From Cryoendolithus antarcticus (Eukaryota > Ascomycota > Dothideomycetes > Cladosporiales > Cladosporiaceae), in NCBI GenBank assembly GCA_002077065.1, contig NAJO01000041.1:62001-126000 (forward strand): a stretch of DNA of 64,000 bases. The letters are read 5' to 3'. The position numbers and the translations under genes were made by a program. This document shows, piece by piece, positions 10,538-20,973 of the stretch (its first letter is position 1; each line of letters opens with the position of its first letter). The notes below the pieces were generated by a model that worked only from the letters and a program-made list of their open reading frames with translations, did not search any database and was not told the origin of the DNA.

Positions 10538-11083
10538 ATGCCACCACCGACACAAGACACCCGCTTCCTCGAATCCCGGCAACCCCTCCCCCTCCAACCC
10601 CGCCAATACGCCAGCAACGGCGACACAATAGCCATCCCGGCGGTCTACCAAGGCCTGAACTCCGGTCCCTCCCCAGGCGTAGTGGTAGGCATAGTCCTCG
10701 GCTCCGTCTTCGCCTTCCTCTTCTTCGTCTGGCTGCTCTGGACCCTCAGCAACGGCGGAGGCTGGATCCGCGCCTCGCGCGACGAGGAAGAATCGGTCGT
10801 AATCTCACACTCGCGACATCGCGGTAGCAGATCTGGAGGCGGGGAGAAGCGGCGGAGGGATCGGGTATACAGGAGTGAGAGGGTTGTGAGGGATTTCCCA
10901 CCGCCGAGGGATGTGAGTCGGAGTCGGGTGAGGGAAACGGTGATTGTGGATGATTTTGTTGTGCCGCCGAGGGAAAGGCGGGTGGATGGGGATGATGTTG
11001 TGGAGGTTATTGAGGAGCATAGCGATATTGTGCCGCCGAGACGGAAGAGTGGAAGGGCCAGTGGAGGGGCAGGCTATAGGTGA
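10538..11083 (+). CDS. Small single-pass membrane protein, unrecognised
   Basis: ATG 10538 opens a 181-residue frame. Residues 1-45 are a Pro/Gln-rich, probably lumenal or extracellular part. Then comes one strong membrane span (VVVGIVLGSVFAFLFFVWLL, about 48-67). The rest is a highly charged tail with Arg-rich stretches and repeated VPPR motifs, probably cytosolic. I do not recognise a family beyond the general fungal type 'short outer segment, one TM, basic Ser/Arg tail'. The last codons overlap a good donor (TATAG|GTGAGT at about 11081). A branch-like CTGAT and a CTACAG acceptor near 11186 would replace the final Arg by a short SGARRY-like end and a TGA near 11200, so the exact C-terminus is open. 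The start context is CACCATGC. Confidence 0.6.
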   Translation: MPPPTQDTRFLESRQPLPLQPRQYASNGDTIAIPAVYQGLNSGPSPGVVVGIVLGSVFAFLFFVWLLWTLSNGGGWIRASRDEEESVVISHSRHRGSRSGGGEKRRRDRVYRSERVVRDFPPPRDVSRSRVRETVIVDDFVVPPRERRVDGDDVVEVIEEHSDIVPPRRKSGRASGGAGYR

Positions 11084-12725
11084 GTTTACCTGATGAGCGT
11101 GGATGTCAGTGCAAGGCGTAGCGGTGGCAGCGGTCGAGCGAGGCTTTCGGTCAAGGACCGTTGCTGATGCGTGTCTACGTCTACAGTGGAGCGCGCCGCT
11201 ACTGAGCTGCGACCCGGCTCCCTCGTTCGGCGGACATTTCCATTGAGGCGCAGGACTTGGATCGATCATACATTCGCTTACGGGCCTTCCCATCACAGAC
11301 GCGGGCAGGACTCCGATCTAGGATACTGAGAGATGAAACGCAACTCAGAGACACTAGCTTTCGCTTTGCACTGAACAACAACCGGGCATCAACGTACCCC
11401 GCTATCAGACGCTACGACTTCAGAAAGTCAAGCGTATTGTACCTCGCCGACTCGCAGAGCCGGGCCACAGATCCACCAGTGATCGCGCGACAGTCGTCCG
11501 GAGACGCAGCGTCAGGCCAAATCTCGCACACTTTATGCGAAACATTGCGTGACTACGACTTCCTCGCTGTGAGGGAGGGCGGGACGAAAGGCGCGGGGAG
11601 CTTACGCAGAGTGAGCGCGAAGGAAGTAGTTGAGGAGGAATGCTCGCTGAGTGTTGCGCAGGGAACGCAGCGTGGGAACGGGTCGGGCAATACGGCGGTG
11701 CACATACTGATGATACCCAGGGACTCAGATAGCTTTTCGTGTATAGTAATGTCTTCTCGCAGACGGTTGAAAATGTGTCAGACAACAAAGACCTTCGTTC
11801 TACCCGACCTGTGCACATGCTCGATCGAGGGTGTGCTCTCCCATGCAATTGCTTCTTCCGACCTTTGCGGAGCTTTTGGCGGTGTCCCAAGGGAGTGCGT
11901 GATCTTCCATCACTTCCATATATGTGCACCCATTTGGTTCCACTTTACTTCCATCTTCCAAAAAATCCTTTGACGCGGCTAACACTACATCCCAATTACT
12001 TAGTAATTCGTTAGACTGACCGCCTGTGGAATGTACTACATTGCCTGTGGCACAGCAGACGCCACTGAATGTATGCGACTACCATTCCATACCTTTCCTT
12101 TGAACTCTACCAGTACGTCTCTATATCATGGCACCTTCCGCTCTTCGGTGATAATCTGCTCCCAGGCGATGTGCGGAATGCACTCGGTCACCCTCTCAAT
12201 GGCAGTGCGCTAGACAGCGCTCTGGGGGTTCTGGTCAATCTTGTCATTACGAATTCTACAGATGTGCCTGCACCTGTCGAAGCCGAAGTACTGAACCGAT
12301 GTGCCAACGTCAAGTAAGGCTCGCACAGCACAGAGAGTCGGTTGCGAGAATCGACGAGATCATGAAGGGAGGGCTTTCGCAATCATCAATATCGCTCCAG
12401 ACCCGGGCCTACGTCGGGCGTACCTAGCCAGGTCGGTCCAATGGCCAGCAAAGCCGCTCGGCCCCGCGCGCAACCTTACTCCTCGTGGCCGTAGGGCATT
12501 GCTAGCGCGGCAATGCTATCAGAGCCGCCATGGCATTTACCAATTGCTGTTACAGTGCACGGGAGTCCTCGCGACATCCGTTGCCGAAGGGTAGGGACGC
12601 GTTCCTGTTTGTTCCAACAGTTTATCATTCTTCCTTTGAAGTATTTCGATGCGAGCATTGAACGACACGCAGTATCGCTGAGCCTGGCATTGATAACTGA
12701 ACGTGGTAGAGCCACGTAAAGCACC
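11084..12725. other. Gene-poor stretch before the permease
   Basis: About 1.6 kb with no recognised gene. A plus-strand frame stays open for 238 codons (11257-11973) and a minus-strand frame for about 170 codons over the same DNA. Neither has an ATG near its beginning, a domain or flanking splice signals that would join it to a neighbour. A short plus-strand frame around 12069-12317 is also unassigned. The permease promoter must lie in the right part. Confidence 0.35.
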
Positions 12726-14387
12726 ATGGCCGCCGTGCAGGAATACGGCCATGACCACGCCATGGGAACCAAAGAGTCCTCGCAAGTCGCCATGTCGCCC
12801 GACAAGTCATCCTCCCCGGGTCCCTACGATCCGGCCAACGCGGACGCAAACGACATGCACCGACTAGGCAAAGTTCAGGAATTCCACCGCAACTTCGGTC
12901 TCTGGTCAGCCCTTGGATTCGTGTCGATCTACATGGCCACGTGGGAATTCGTGCTCGTGTCCCTGAGTGTAGGATTCGCCAATGGCGGCTTCGCGGGGCT
13001 GTTCTGGTGCTTCATCACGACGGTCCTCTGTTATGGCACCATAGTTGCCTCGCTCGCGGAGATGGAGTCCATGGCTCCCACGTCTGGAGGGCAGTACCAC
13101 TGGGTCTCCGAGTTTGCGCCGGAGAAGTACCAGAAGGTACTGAGCTACGCGAGTGGGTGGATGAGCACGCTGGGATGGCTCGCGAGTGTGGCGAGTAGCA
13201 CATATGTTGTTACGATCCAGGTGGAGAGCATGATTAACGTGTACGCCCCGGATTGGACCTTCACTAGCTGGCAGATCACATTGATCATGTGGGCGTTCAC
13301 GTTGATCACTATCATCTTCAACACCTACGCAGCGGGCATTCTTCCCGGGCTGGAGATTGCTAGTCTGGTCGGTCATATAGCCGGCTTTGTTGTCACTCTG
13401 GTGCCGATACTTGTGCTTGCGCCCAAGAATAGCGCGCGAGAGGTGTTCGTGGACTTCCAAAACAACAGCGGGTATTCGAGTGTCGGCGCGGCATACTTGC
13501 TCAGTCAAGTCACGGTCATCTACTGCAACTTGGGAAGCGATAGCGTGGTGCATGTAAGTAATATCCCCCCAAGTTCACCGATGTAATCTGACACACGATT
13601 CCAGATCAGCGAAGAAGTCAGCGACGCCTCCCTTACAGTCCCTCGCTGCATGTTCTGGTCCTACATCGGTAACGTCCTAATGGGCATCGTCATGCTAATA
13701 GCAATGCTTTTCCGCATCGGCCCGCTAGACGCAGTTCTCGAGTCCAACGTCCCCTACCTCCTGCTCTTCAACAACACCGGCTCGCCAGCCCTCTCTCTAG
13801 CTCTGAACATCATCCTCTTCCTGCTGATTTACAGCGGAAACGTCACGGCTCTAGCGACGTGTAGCCGCGAAGTCTGGGCGTTCTCGCGCGACAAGGGACT
13901 GCCATTCTCCAAGTGGCTAGGGCACATGAACCCGCGGTTCAGCATACCGTTCAACGCCGTCTACGCGACGTCAGTCCTCGTCGCAGTACTTTGCCTCATT
14001 CAGCTCGGCAGCACACTGGCATTCAACATCATCGTCTCGCTCTCCGTCCTTGGCCTTCTGAGCACCTACATGCTCTCCATCGGCTGCGTGCTACTCAAGC
14101 GCCTTCGCCACGAGCCTCTGCCACACGCACGCTGGAGTCTGGGGCGTTGGGGTACGGTGATCAATGCCTTCGCGCTTTTCTACAGCGCATTCATCATTGT
14201 GTTCTGCTGCTTCCCCACTGCATTGCCAGTTGGGCTGGGCGATGCGAACTGGAGCCCCCTGATCTGGGTGGCAGTTGGGATCTTCAGCTTTGCGTTTTAT
14301 TTGGTGTATGGGAAGAAGACTTATACTAGTCCGGTGGAATTTGTGGAGGGGAGAAAAGCTGCGGGCGTTGGATTACAGTCTTCTTGA
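12726..14387 (+). CDS. Amino-acid/GABA-type permease (APC superfamily)
   Basis: Two exons, 12726-13553 and 13605-14387, give 536 residues. The 51-nt intron (GTAAGT...TTCCAG) falls between codons after LGSDSVVH, and its in-frame TAA excludes retention. The protein has about 12 membrane spans. It shows the fungal amino-acid/choline/GABA permease pattern: HRNFGLWSALGFVSIYMATW in TM1, ASLAEMESMAPTSGGQYHWV between TM2 and TM3, and SREVWAFSRDKGLPFSKWLG in the TM8 loop, ending in an EFVEGRKAAG tail. Relatives include GABA permease (UGA4 type), choline transporter and various amino-acid permeases at the plasma membrane. The substrate cannot be fixed from sequence. The start has MAAVQEYGHDHAMGTKES before the first span, normal for the family. 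Confidence 0.9.
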
Positions 14388-15291
14388 GCGTTGTCTTAGT
14401 CGACTATAAGCTGATCTACATATCACAAAGCGCTTCCGTTCCCTCGCAACTAGAGTGTCCACTGCAGATACGTCTTCGGAAGTGTACTAGTCATTGAGTC
14501 CTCCCGGACCCACCGATACAGCAGCACGACCATCGCCGCGCTACCTCTGTAGCGATAGTCAACATTCGAGGCATTGCTCATCCACGTAATCTCTCCCAGC
14601 GATTGTGTCGACGGTAATGATTCGCCAACGGTTATTCTCCCCGATCATCGCATTCCCTCGCGACCCAAAGTTTCGCAGTAAGTCCAGGTTCTTACCTATG
14701 ATATGGGCCAAGTCGCGATGCAGGCACGCGACCGGGTTTTAAGATTCGACTTGTTTGCTTGGCCCGGGGACACCTACTCGCTTGCATTCTAACCGCCACT
14801 CGCACATCCAACAACATGGCAGGGTCTGCCTTGTCGACATGCAGCGGGTCAGTATCGAATCAACTTTATGGCGACGAAGCGATTCAATAGCAAGAGTATC
14901 GGAAATGCCACCTCAATGGTGAAGTTGCGTGTCTGGTGGCGCAGTGAGTGCCGGTAGCGCTCCGCCAAGCAACTTTGACTGCCTCTTACTACCGGATCGT
15001 CACTTCCTTTCCTCACATACATGCATGCCATGAAAGTCTCAGACAAGCACGTCGCTGCGCACAGCCTGGCTCTTGCCTCACGCCCCGACATCACTACGGC
15101 CAAGCATGACTTGGCGACTGCCAGTTCCTGCTCCGCGGACAGTGCTGTGTTTGTCACCGCAAACAAGGCTATGCTGATATTGTAGAATGTATATGGGAGA
15201 GTATCATTACTGAGCAGGTCACTTCGTTCTCTCTCATCGACTCGCGCAGACCTCACCTCACTGCCATTCATTCCCTCTCTCCGTCATCACA
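14388..15291. other. Intergenic region between permease and PAP2 gene
   Basis: About 900 bp between two plus-strand genes. A minus-strand ATG-started frame of 140 codons (15271 to 14849) overlaps the PAP2 upstream region but has no domain and ends in a hydrophobic stretch typical of chance frames. I do not call it a gene. The 50 bp before 15292 are CT-rich. Confidence 0.4.
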
Positions 15292-16326
15292 ATGAACATC
15301 TCCAAAGAGTACACCCCACCCCTAAGCCACGAAAACCAACGCTCCCGCTTCTCCTCTCCTCTCGACAACGCTCGCGCCGCTCTCCCCACGAAAGACTCCC
15401 CCAAAGCCGCTCTCCGCAACCTCCAGCTATTCTTCACAGCCACCTGGCTCGACTGGCTCACTATAGCCCTCATCGGCGCCACCGCAGCAGGCGTCTGGAC
15501 CGCCCCGCACACCTTCACACGCCTCTTCCCAGTCAGCAGCCCAGACGGTACAATCTACTGGCCCGAGCTCAGTTACCCCTACATCGAGCCCATCTTCTCC
15601 GCTGCCCTCGCGGGCATCCTCGCCGCCTTGGTCCCAATTTTGGTCTTCGCCATAGCGCAGACATGGCAACAGTCATTCACTGACTTCGCGTCCGCGGTGC
15701 TGGGCCTGGCGTACTCGATGGTCACGGGGACGTGCTTCGAAGTGATTTTGAAGAAGACTGTTGGGGGTTTGAGGCCGCATTTCATGGCTGTGTGTATGCC
15801 TGTTTTCCCGCCGAGGGATGGGTCTGTTGGGACAGGGTATATGGGCATGATGTACACGGCTCAGCAGCTTTGTACGGGGGATGCGGCTAAGATTGGGAAC
15901 GCGCTGGAGTCGTTCCCGTCGGGGCATTCGAATATTGCGTTCGCGGGGTTTGGGTATCTGAGCATCTATCTGTTCGCGCACTTGCTGCTCAACGCGAGGG
16001 CGAGGAGGGCGACTTACTGGAGGATGCTGTTCGTCATTGCGCCGTTGTTGCTGGCCAGTTATCTCGTCAGCACGCTGGTGTTGGGGTATCACCATCATGG
16101 CTATGACGTGATCGCGGGCAGCCTCATCGGCTGGGTCATGGCGTTCCTGGGGTATCGGATGGTTTTCATGGGGGTTCTGGACGCGAGATGGAACTGTGTA
16201 CCGTATCTGCGCCTACGAGTTGGCGACCAGGGTGGAGAGGATGAGCATGAACCAAGGGCGAGGGTCGGAAGTGGCGATACCCTGCAAGGCAGGCCAAGTG
16301 GGGATCGTATGATGGACATGGCTTGA
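15292..16326 (+). CDS. PAP2-family lipid phosphate phosphatase (DPP1/LPP1-like)
   Basis: A 344-residue single-exon protein starts at ATG 15292. PAP2 enzymes remove phosphate from lipids such as diacylglycerol pyrophosphate, phosphatidate or lysophosphatidate in ER or vacuolar membranes. Motif C1 KX6RP is KKTVGGLRP, with Lys154 and Arg161-Pro162. C2 is PSGH at 209-212. C3 ends with His268 and Asp272 in GYHHHGYDVIAGS. About six hydrophobic spans surround these motifs, with residues 1-45 cytosolic. In C3 the usual Ser-Arg pair is replaced by Thr261-Leu262, although the catalytic His and Asp are kept. The gene converges on the phosphomutase gene with 98 bp between stops. Family assignment is sure; the exact lipid substrate is not. 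Confidence 0.9.
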   Translation: MNISKEYTPPLSHENQRSRFSSPLDNARAALPTKDSPKAALRNLQLFFTATWLDWLTIALIGATAAGVWTAPHTFTRLFPVSSPDGTIYWPELSYPYIEPIFSAALAGILAALVPILVFAIAQTWQQSFTDFASAVLGLAYSMVTGTCFEVILKKTVGGLRPHFMAVCMPVFPPRDGSVGTGYMGMMYTAQQLCTGDAAKIGNALESFPSGHSNIAFAGFGYLSIYLFAHLLLNARARRATYWRMLFVIAPLLLASYLVSTLVLGYHHHGYDVIAGSLIGWVMAFLGYRMVFMGVLDARWNCVPYLRLRVGDQGGEDEHEPRARVGSGDTLQGRPSGDRMMDMA

Positions 16327-16424
16327 GAGTCGTCCTGATAGTAATCAAAATGCCCTGAGACCGTCTCCGCTGAACCATGGCCGTATGTCCGACTGTCACT
16401 GTCGATGTCCTTCAGACCAATCGT

Positions 16425-18209
16425 TTAGGTACCTGCTGCCTTCAGCCCGAACTCGCCAGGGAACCACTCCCTCATCAGGTCGGCTAGCACATCTTTCGCA
16501 AGCTCAGCCGCCTCGACTCTGCTCCGACCTTTCGCCTCAATGTAGAGCTTGATCTTCGGCTCGGTCCCTGAACCTCGACAGGTGAACACCACGTCCTCCA
16601 ATTCACAAGTCAGCATCTGCGCACTCGCATCGACAGGCAATGTCGGCTTCCCATCTGCCGTCCCGCTGTCAGATCCCAACGTGAGATCTCGCCAACGCTC
16701 GACGGTTCTGGACCCAACACTTTGCGGGCTCGACCCGTGATCGAGCGTCCGGATCCTCTCGAAGACTTTCCCCGTCACCGCAGGACTCGGAGATACCAGG
16801 TAGGTGTTAGCATCCGCAAAGTACCCATACTTCTCATACAACTTCTCCAACTTCCCCTTCGCAGTCAACCCCTGTTTCCGCCACCGCTGCATAGCACTCA
16901 GAAACACCGCCGCAGCCGCCACGCCATCCTTGTCCCAGACAACAGAAGGAAACATATATCCGATCGCCTCCTCAAACGCGAACACGACTTCCTTCCCCTC
17001 GGCTTGAAGCCGCTGACCCACGTTGCCGAGCCACTTGAAGCCAGTGAGCGTTTCTTCGAAGTGAAAATCTTCTGCTGCTGCCATGGCTGAGAGCATGCGA
17101 GACGAGACGGTAGTGGCTAGCATAGTCATGCGGGAACGGTTGCCAGTGTAAGTATCGAACACATGAGAAGCAAGGAGGATTCCCATTTCGTTGCCGCTGA
17201 TGTGCAACCACGCGCCGCCAGGTTGGCGTTCGGCAGCCTTGAAGCGATCGGCGTCGGGGTCGTTGGCTATGACTATGCTGATACCGTTCTTCTCTGCGTC
17301 CTTGATGGCTTCGTTTAGCGCGCCTGCTTCCTCGGGATTGGGAAAGGGTACGGTGGGGAAGTCCGGGTCTGGCTGGGCTTGTGAGGCTACGACACGCAAG
17401 TTCGAGCCACGGAACCACATATCGTGCGCGATTTGGCGGAGGAACGGCAAGCCAACGCCATGAAGAGGCGTGTACGTGATCGGTATGACCTGCTCCACGC
17501 TCGGCAGCGGCCAGACCAGCTCCCTCAGAGCGCCGAGATAAGCCCTCGTAGCCTCAGCAAAAATCCTCTCCACATTCTCATGCCCATCAACAACACTCTC
17601 ATCCCACGTCTCAATCTCACCCACAGCCTCAATCGCCTTCGCAATCCCTGCGTCATGCGGAGGGATGATCTGACTCCCACTAGACCAGTAAACCTTATAC
17701 CCATTATCCTGCTTCGGGTTATGGCTCGCAGTGACCATAACCCCCGCCGTAGCGCCATAGTGCCTTATAGCAAAGGGCACCATGGGCGTGTGGACTAGCT
17801 GGCCGAACCAGAGGACTTTGATGCCTTTGCATAGGAACGCTGCAGCTGCGAGACGGGCGAAGCGTTGGGAGTTATGGCGCGCGTCGTAGCCGAGGACTAT
17901 GCTGTGAGGTTTGCCTTCTGCTGGGGCGGTCTCGGTGGCGAGGAGGTAGTCTGCTAGGCCGTGGGAGGCTTGGAGGACGGTGAGGCTGTTCATGTGGGCG
18001 AAGCCGGCTTTCATGGAGGCACGCAGACCTGCTGTGCCAAAAGATATGCGAGTCCCGAGACGGCTTTCGAGAGCATCTTGATCTTTGGCCTCGAGTAGGT
18101 CGGAGATCTCTTTGCGTGTTGCATCGTCACGGTCCAGTGCTAACCAGCGTTCCGCCAGCGTAGTGATCGGGATAACGGCTTCCGCTGTCCCCATGGCGTC
18201 ATTAGACAT
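16425..18209 (-). CDS. PRM15: Phosphopentomutase / phosphoglucomutase-2 family (PRM15/PGM3-like)
   Basis: An intron-free frame of 594 residues starts at ATG 18209. The family moves phosphate between C1 and C5/C6 of ribose or hexose phosphates. Features of the alpha-D-phosphohexomutase superfamily are all present: FGTAGLRASMKAG near 58-70, the phosphoserine loop TASHNP (160-165, Ser162) followed by KQDNGYKVYW, the metal loop DPDADRF (317-323), GNEMG at 339-343 as sugar-binding loop, and FEEAIGYMF. A C-terminal phosphate-binding part has CRGSGTEPKIKLYIEAK. The overall form matches the PGM2/PGM3 (yeast Prm15) subfamily, which mainly acts on ribose-1-phosphate from nucleoside breakdown, rather than the classical Pgm1/Pgm2 glucomutase. 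Cytosolic; no targeting signal. Confidence 0.88.
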   Translation of the reverse strand: MSNDAMGTAEAVIPITTLAERWLALDRDDATRKEISDLLEAKDQDALESRLGTRISFGTAGLRASMKAGFAHMNSLTVLQASHGLADYLLATETAPAEGKPHSIVLGYDARHNSQRFARLAAAAFLCKGIKVLWFGQLVHTPMVPFAIRHYGATAGVMVTASHNPKQDNGYKVYWSSGSQIIPPHDAGIAKAIEAVGEIETWDESVVDGHENVERIFAEATRAYLGALRELVWPLPSVEQVIPITYTPLHGVGLPFLRQIAHDMWFRGSNLRVVASQAQPDPDFPTVPFPNPEEAGALNEAIKDAEKNGISIVIANDPDADRFKAAERQPGGAWLHISGNEMGILLASHVFDTYTGNRSRMTMLATTVSSRMLSAMAAAEDFHFEETLTGFKWLGNVGQRLQAEGKEVVFAFEEAIGYMFPSVVWDKDGVAAAAVFLSAMQRWRKQGLTAKGKLEKLYEKYGYFADANTYLVSPSPAVTGKVFERIRTLDHGSSPQSVGSRTVERWRDLTLGSDSGTADGKPTLPVDASAQMLTCELEDVVFTCRGSGTEPKIKLYIEAKGRSRVEAAELAKDVLADLMREWFPGEFGLKAAGT

Positions 18210-18690
18210 GTTCGCAGTCCAGACGGGCTTGGACGCGGAGCCTTCACGCTATCATGGTCCTTGTCGAAGATGGAGTATTGCGCCGCGGACAGGGAAGACT
18301 TGAATGGAGATGAAGCTTGTATGAAGCAAGGAGGTAGGTACTTTGGTGCAGAGGAAGGAAACGCAATGCCTTACTTGGAGGATGACTTGCAGACCATGAG
18401 GTTCCTACAGCAAGGGGCAGAGAGGGATGAACGGTCGTATGTATCAAAAATCGCGTTGTCCCCACGTGCTCTCACATGCAGATTTGTGAAATGCAAGTGA
18501 TCCTGCGAAAATGCCCCACGGAAACGCCATCTTTCAGCCTTGGGGGGGGGACCCTTGCATGCAGACAACCATGTGTATAATGACAGGGCACCGAGATCTT
18601 TAACGGATAGAAGTAAAGTCCGCTACACATGCAAACCGCAAGTATGTTACAGTCGTCTTTAGCTATATCTGCACCTACGCCATCTCAAAG
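18210..18690. other. Intergenic region between two minus-strand genes
   Basis: About 480 bp between the UTP18 stop and the phosphomutase start. It contains a run of nine G at about 18542-18550 and no gene-like frame. It should hold the phosphomutase promoter and the UTP18 3' UTR. Confidence 0.4.
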
Positions 18691-20600
18691 CTACCTCACC
18701 TCCCACACCCTAATCTTCCCCTGCTCATTCGCAACCGCCACCACAGCATAAACATCCCCTCCAACCGCACTCCCCTCACAAAACGCCACCCCGGTAATCC
18801 TGCCCAACGGCGTCTTATCCGTCGGCCAGTTCTTGAAAACTGTACAGCTAGGCAAATGCACCATCCTCAGCGCATCCCGCTTCCACTTACTAGCCATAAT
18901 CATCATCTGGCCATCGTGCGAGAACGCCAAGTGGCTGGTCGGCGTCGTCAAGTGGTCGAGTGTCTTGGTTGGGGGAGGATTGGTAGGTATGGGTTGGTCG
19001 ATGGTGGTGGGTTTGGAGGGTTCGGCGAGCCAAGCGCGGCGGTCATAGATGTTGACTACGCCCGAGGAACTGCCAATAGAAATCCAGCGATCCGTGCCAA
19101 TGGGCGATTTGACGAATTCGTGCTGCCCTCCTAGTGCGAGGGTAGTCGTGCCTACAGCTCCCTCGTCCTGCCAGCGCGCTACGATGCGCTGCTCGGCGAC
19201 AGAGCACTCGCTTATTTCCCCATTCTTGCCAGCGATACACAGCCCGCGGCTATCGCGCCACCAGCAGAACTCTGCGATTCCGCCGCGACTCTCGACGCGG
19301 ACTTGAGACTGCCACTGCAGCGTTGCCGTGGAGAGAATGTTGATCACGCCTCCGCCTTTGCGTGCAGAACCAAGAAGGCCCATCAACTTCCCATCGGGAG
19401 AGAGCTTGAAGCGCTCCATACTTCGCTGTTCGTGCTGATGGCCGTAGACGCGAGTGATCTTCTCGACTTGGCCGGTTTCGAGATCCCAGATGTGGAAGAA
19501 GCGGCGGCGTGCGGAGAGGAAGATACGCGTTGAGTGCGGTTGAAAGGCTGTGGTGCTTAGGGGTGCGCCGTGTATGTGTAGACTGGTCAGGAGAGGGTTC
19601 GGCGTTGGTGCCGGGGGTGAGGAGGCGAGGTGGTGGAGGTAGAGGGTTGAGGATGGGCCGGAGGAGAGGAGGAGAGGGTGTGTTGAATGGAAGGAGAGGG
19701 ATGTGATGGCGCTAGGTTGTATGCCGGGTATGTCCTTTGTTCGCTGGATGTCAAGCGTCTCGGGACGGATCTTGCGCTTCTTCCCTGCGCCTTTCTCGGG
19801 CTCTCGTACAAGTGTCTGTGCATCCTGCAGTAGCTTCGCCAACGGTGCTGTGTTGGGGATCTCGTCGTCGACGTCCATGTCGTCTGCATAGCCAGCCTCC
19901 TCATCAGACGAAGACACATCGCCGGATAGTCTTCGCCGCTTGTGAGCTGGCTTCTGCGAGGCGTGTGTAGCCCACTCAGGCCTCGGGGTGAGTAGCTCGA
20001 ATTGCCGCCGTAGTCGTTTGCTGTACTCCTTGCCGTTCACCAGGTCGTCCGCCTCGGTCAGTCGTAGCTTGCGTAGTCTTGGTACTGCCGCGAGAGAGAC
20101 GACTAATCGCTCATCGTCACTGTCCTCCCATGCTGGGGGATGTCTCGATCCATGTCCTTCATCGTCCGTGATTGTCGCAGGACAAACGACCTCGCCTGGA
20201 GCAAGATCCGTGACGAACAGCTACACACACTCAGCAAGGGTTCCACGGTTTTCATACAATTACTTGGACCTACAGCTGCATCGTCTAGTCCTTCTAGGCC
20301 GGTCTCGCCAGCTCCATCTTCATCGTCCTTCTCACTGTCCAAACTGAAGTTCTTCAGATTCTCCCTGAAACCCTCGCTGTCACCGAAGACTAATCGCTCG
20401 AGCTCCGCCTCATCTTCGTCTTTGGCCTCCTCCTCCTCGTCACCATCTCCTAAATCGGATTCGACATCAGAATCGTCCTCTGCAAGCTCTGCCTCGTTGT
20501 CGCTTCCTTGTCGTACTTGCAGCTCAGTTTGCCGTGAGTCTCGCGAAGTATTCCATGTCTCGAGTGTAGCAGCTGGTCTACTTAGCGTCTTTGTAGACAT
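18691..20600 (-). CDS. UTP18: UTP18, WD40 protein of the U3 snoRNP / SSU processome
   Basis: Two exons, 20600-20274 and 20220-18691, encode 618 residues. The 53-nt intron (GTAGGT...TGTAG) joins GLEGLDDAA to LFVTDLAPGEVVCPATI. Utp18 is a UtpB subunit of the small-subunit processome that helps cut and fold pre-18S rRNA in the nucleolus and recruits exosome cofactors. The N-terminus (about 1-110) is very acidic, with runs of Asp/Glu. The middle has RLRKLRLTEADDLVNGKEYS and KRLRRQFELLTPRPEW, a family hallmark. The C-terminal half is a WD40 propeller with repeats around ITSLSFHSTHPLLL, RFKLSPDGKLMGLLGS and THLAFSHDGQMMIMASKWK, ending GKIRVWEVR. It shares a 373-bp divergent promoter with NAB2, containing one CACGTG at 20698-20703. 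An upstream in-frame ATG at 20696 exists, but MSTKTLSRP at 20600 is the more likely start. Confidence 0.92.
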
Positions 20601-20973
20601 GTTTGGGAATGCGACACAAGCATGCAGATGTCGATCACATGTCTCGACGTTTTTCTCGAATGCTGAGTAATGTGAGGCTCTGCGGACGTGCGCCACCCAC
20701 GTGCCGCTCCCGACGTTTTGGCCTGCAGGACAAAGGATCGCGTGTGGGAGCTACGAAACGCTCACTGTTTACCACCGGATGTCGACATCGACATCATTCA
20801 TCGACTCAACAACAGCCTTCACTCGCACTCTCGGTCATCTGACGACTGCCGATACAGTGACTGAGCCCCGCGAGCGGTGAACGGAGCGCGCACTCTTCGG
20901 TTTCTCTCGAGCGACACCACACGCGATCAGCATCACTTTCGCTACAGGACTACAGACCAACCCCCCTGCAACC
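20601..20973. promoter_or_regulatory. Bidirectional promoter UTP18 / NAB2
   Basis: These 373 bp separate the start codons of two divergent RNA-biology genes, so both promoters must be here. A palindromic CACGTG lies at 20698-20703 and a Sal-like palindrome within TGTCGACATCGACATC near 20780. Factors binding these sites are not known from sequence alone. Shared control of UTP18 and NAB2 is an inference from the layout. Confidence 0.45.

Noticed and set aside
9951..10631. Plus-strand 226-codon frame overlapping the membrane-protein gene
   Set aside because: It begins upstream without an ATG in good context and runs out of frame into the small membrane-protein gene; composition is Arg/Pro/Thr-biased and no domain is seen.
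14849..15271. Minus-strand ATG-started frame of 140 codons
   Set aside because: It overlaps the upstream region of the PAP2 gene, has no domain and no matching splice or composition support.
20140..20670. Plus-strand 176-codon Ser-rich frame
   Set aside because: It is antisense to the acidic, Asp/Glu-rich first exon of UTP18; Ser codons arise from the complement of Glu and Asp codons.
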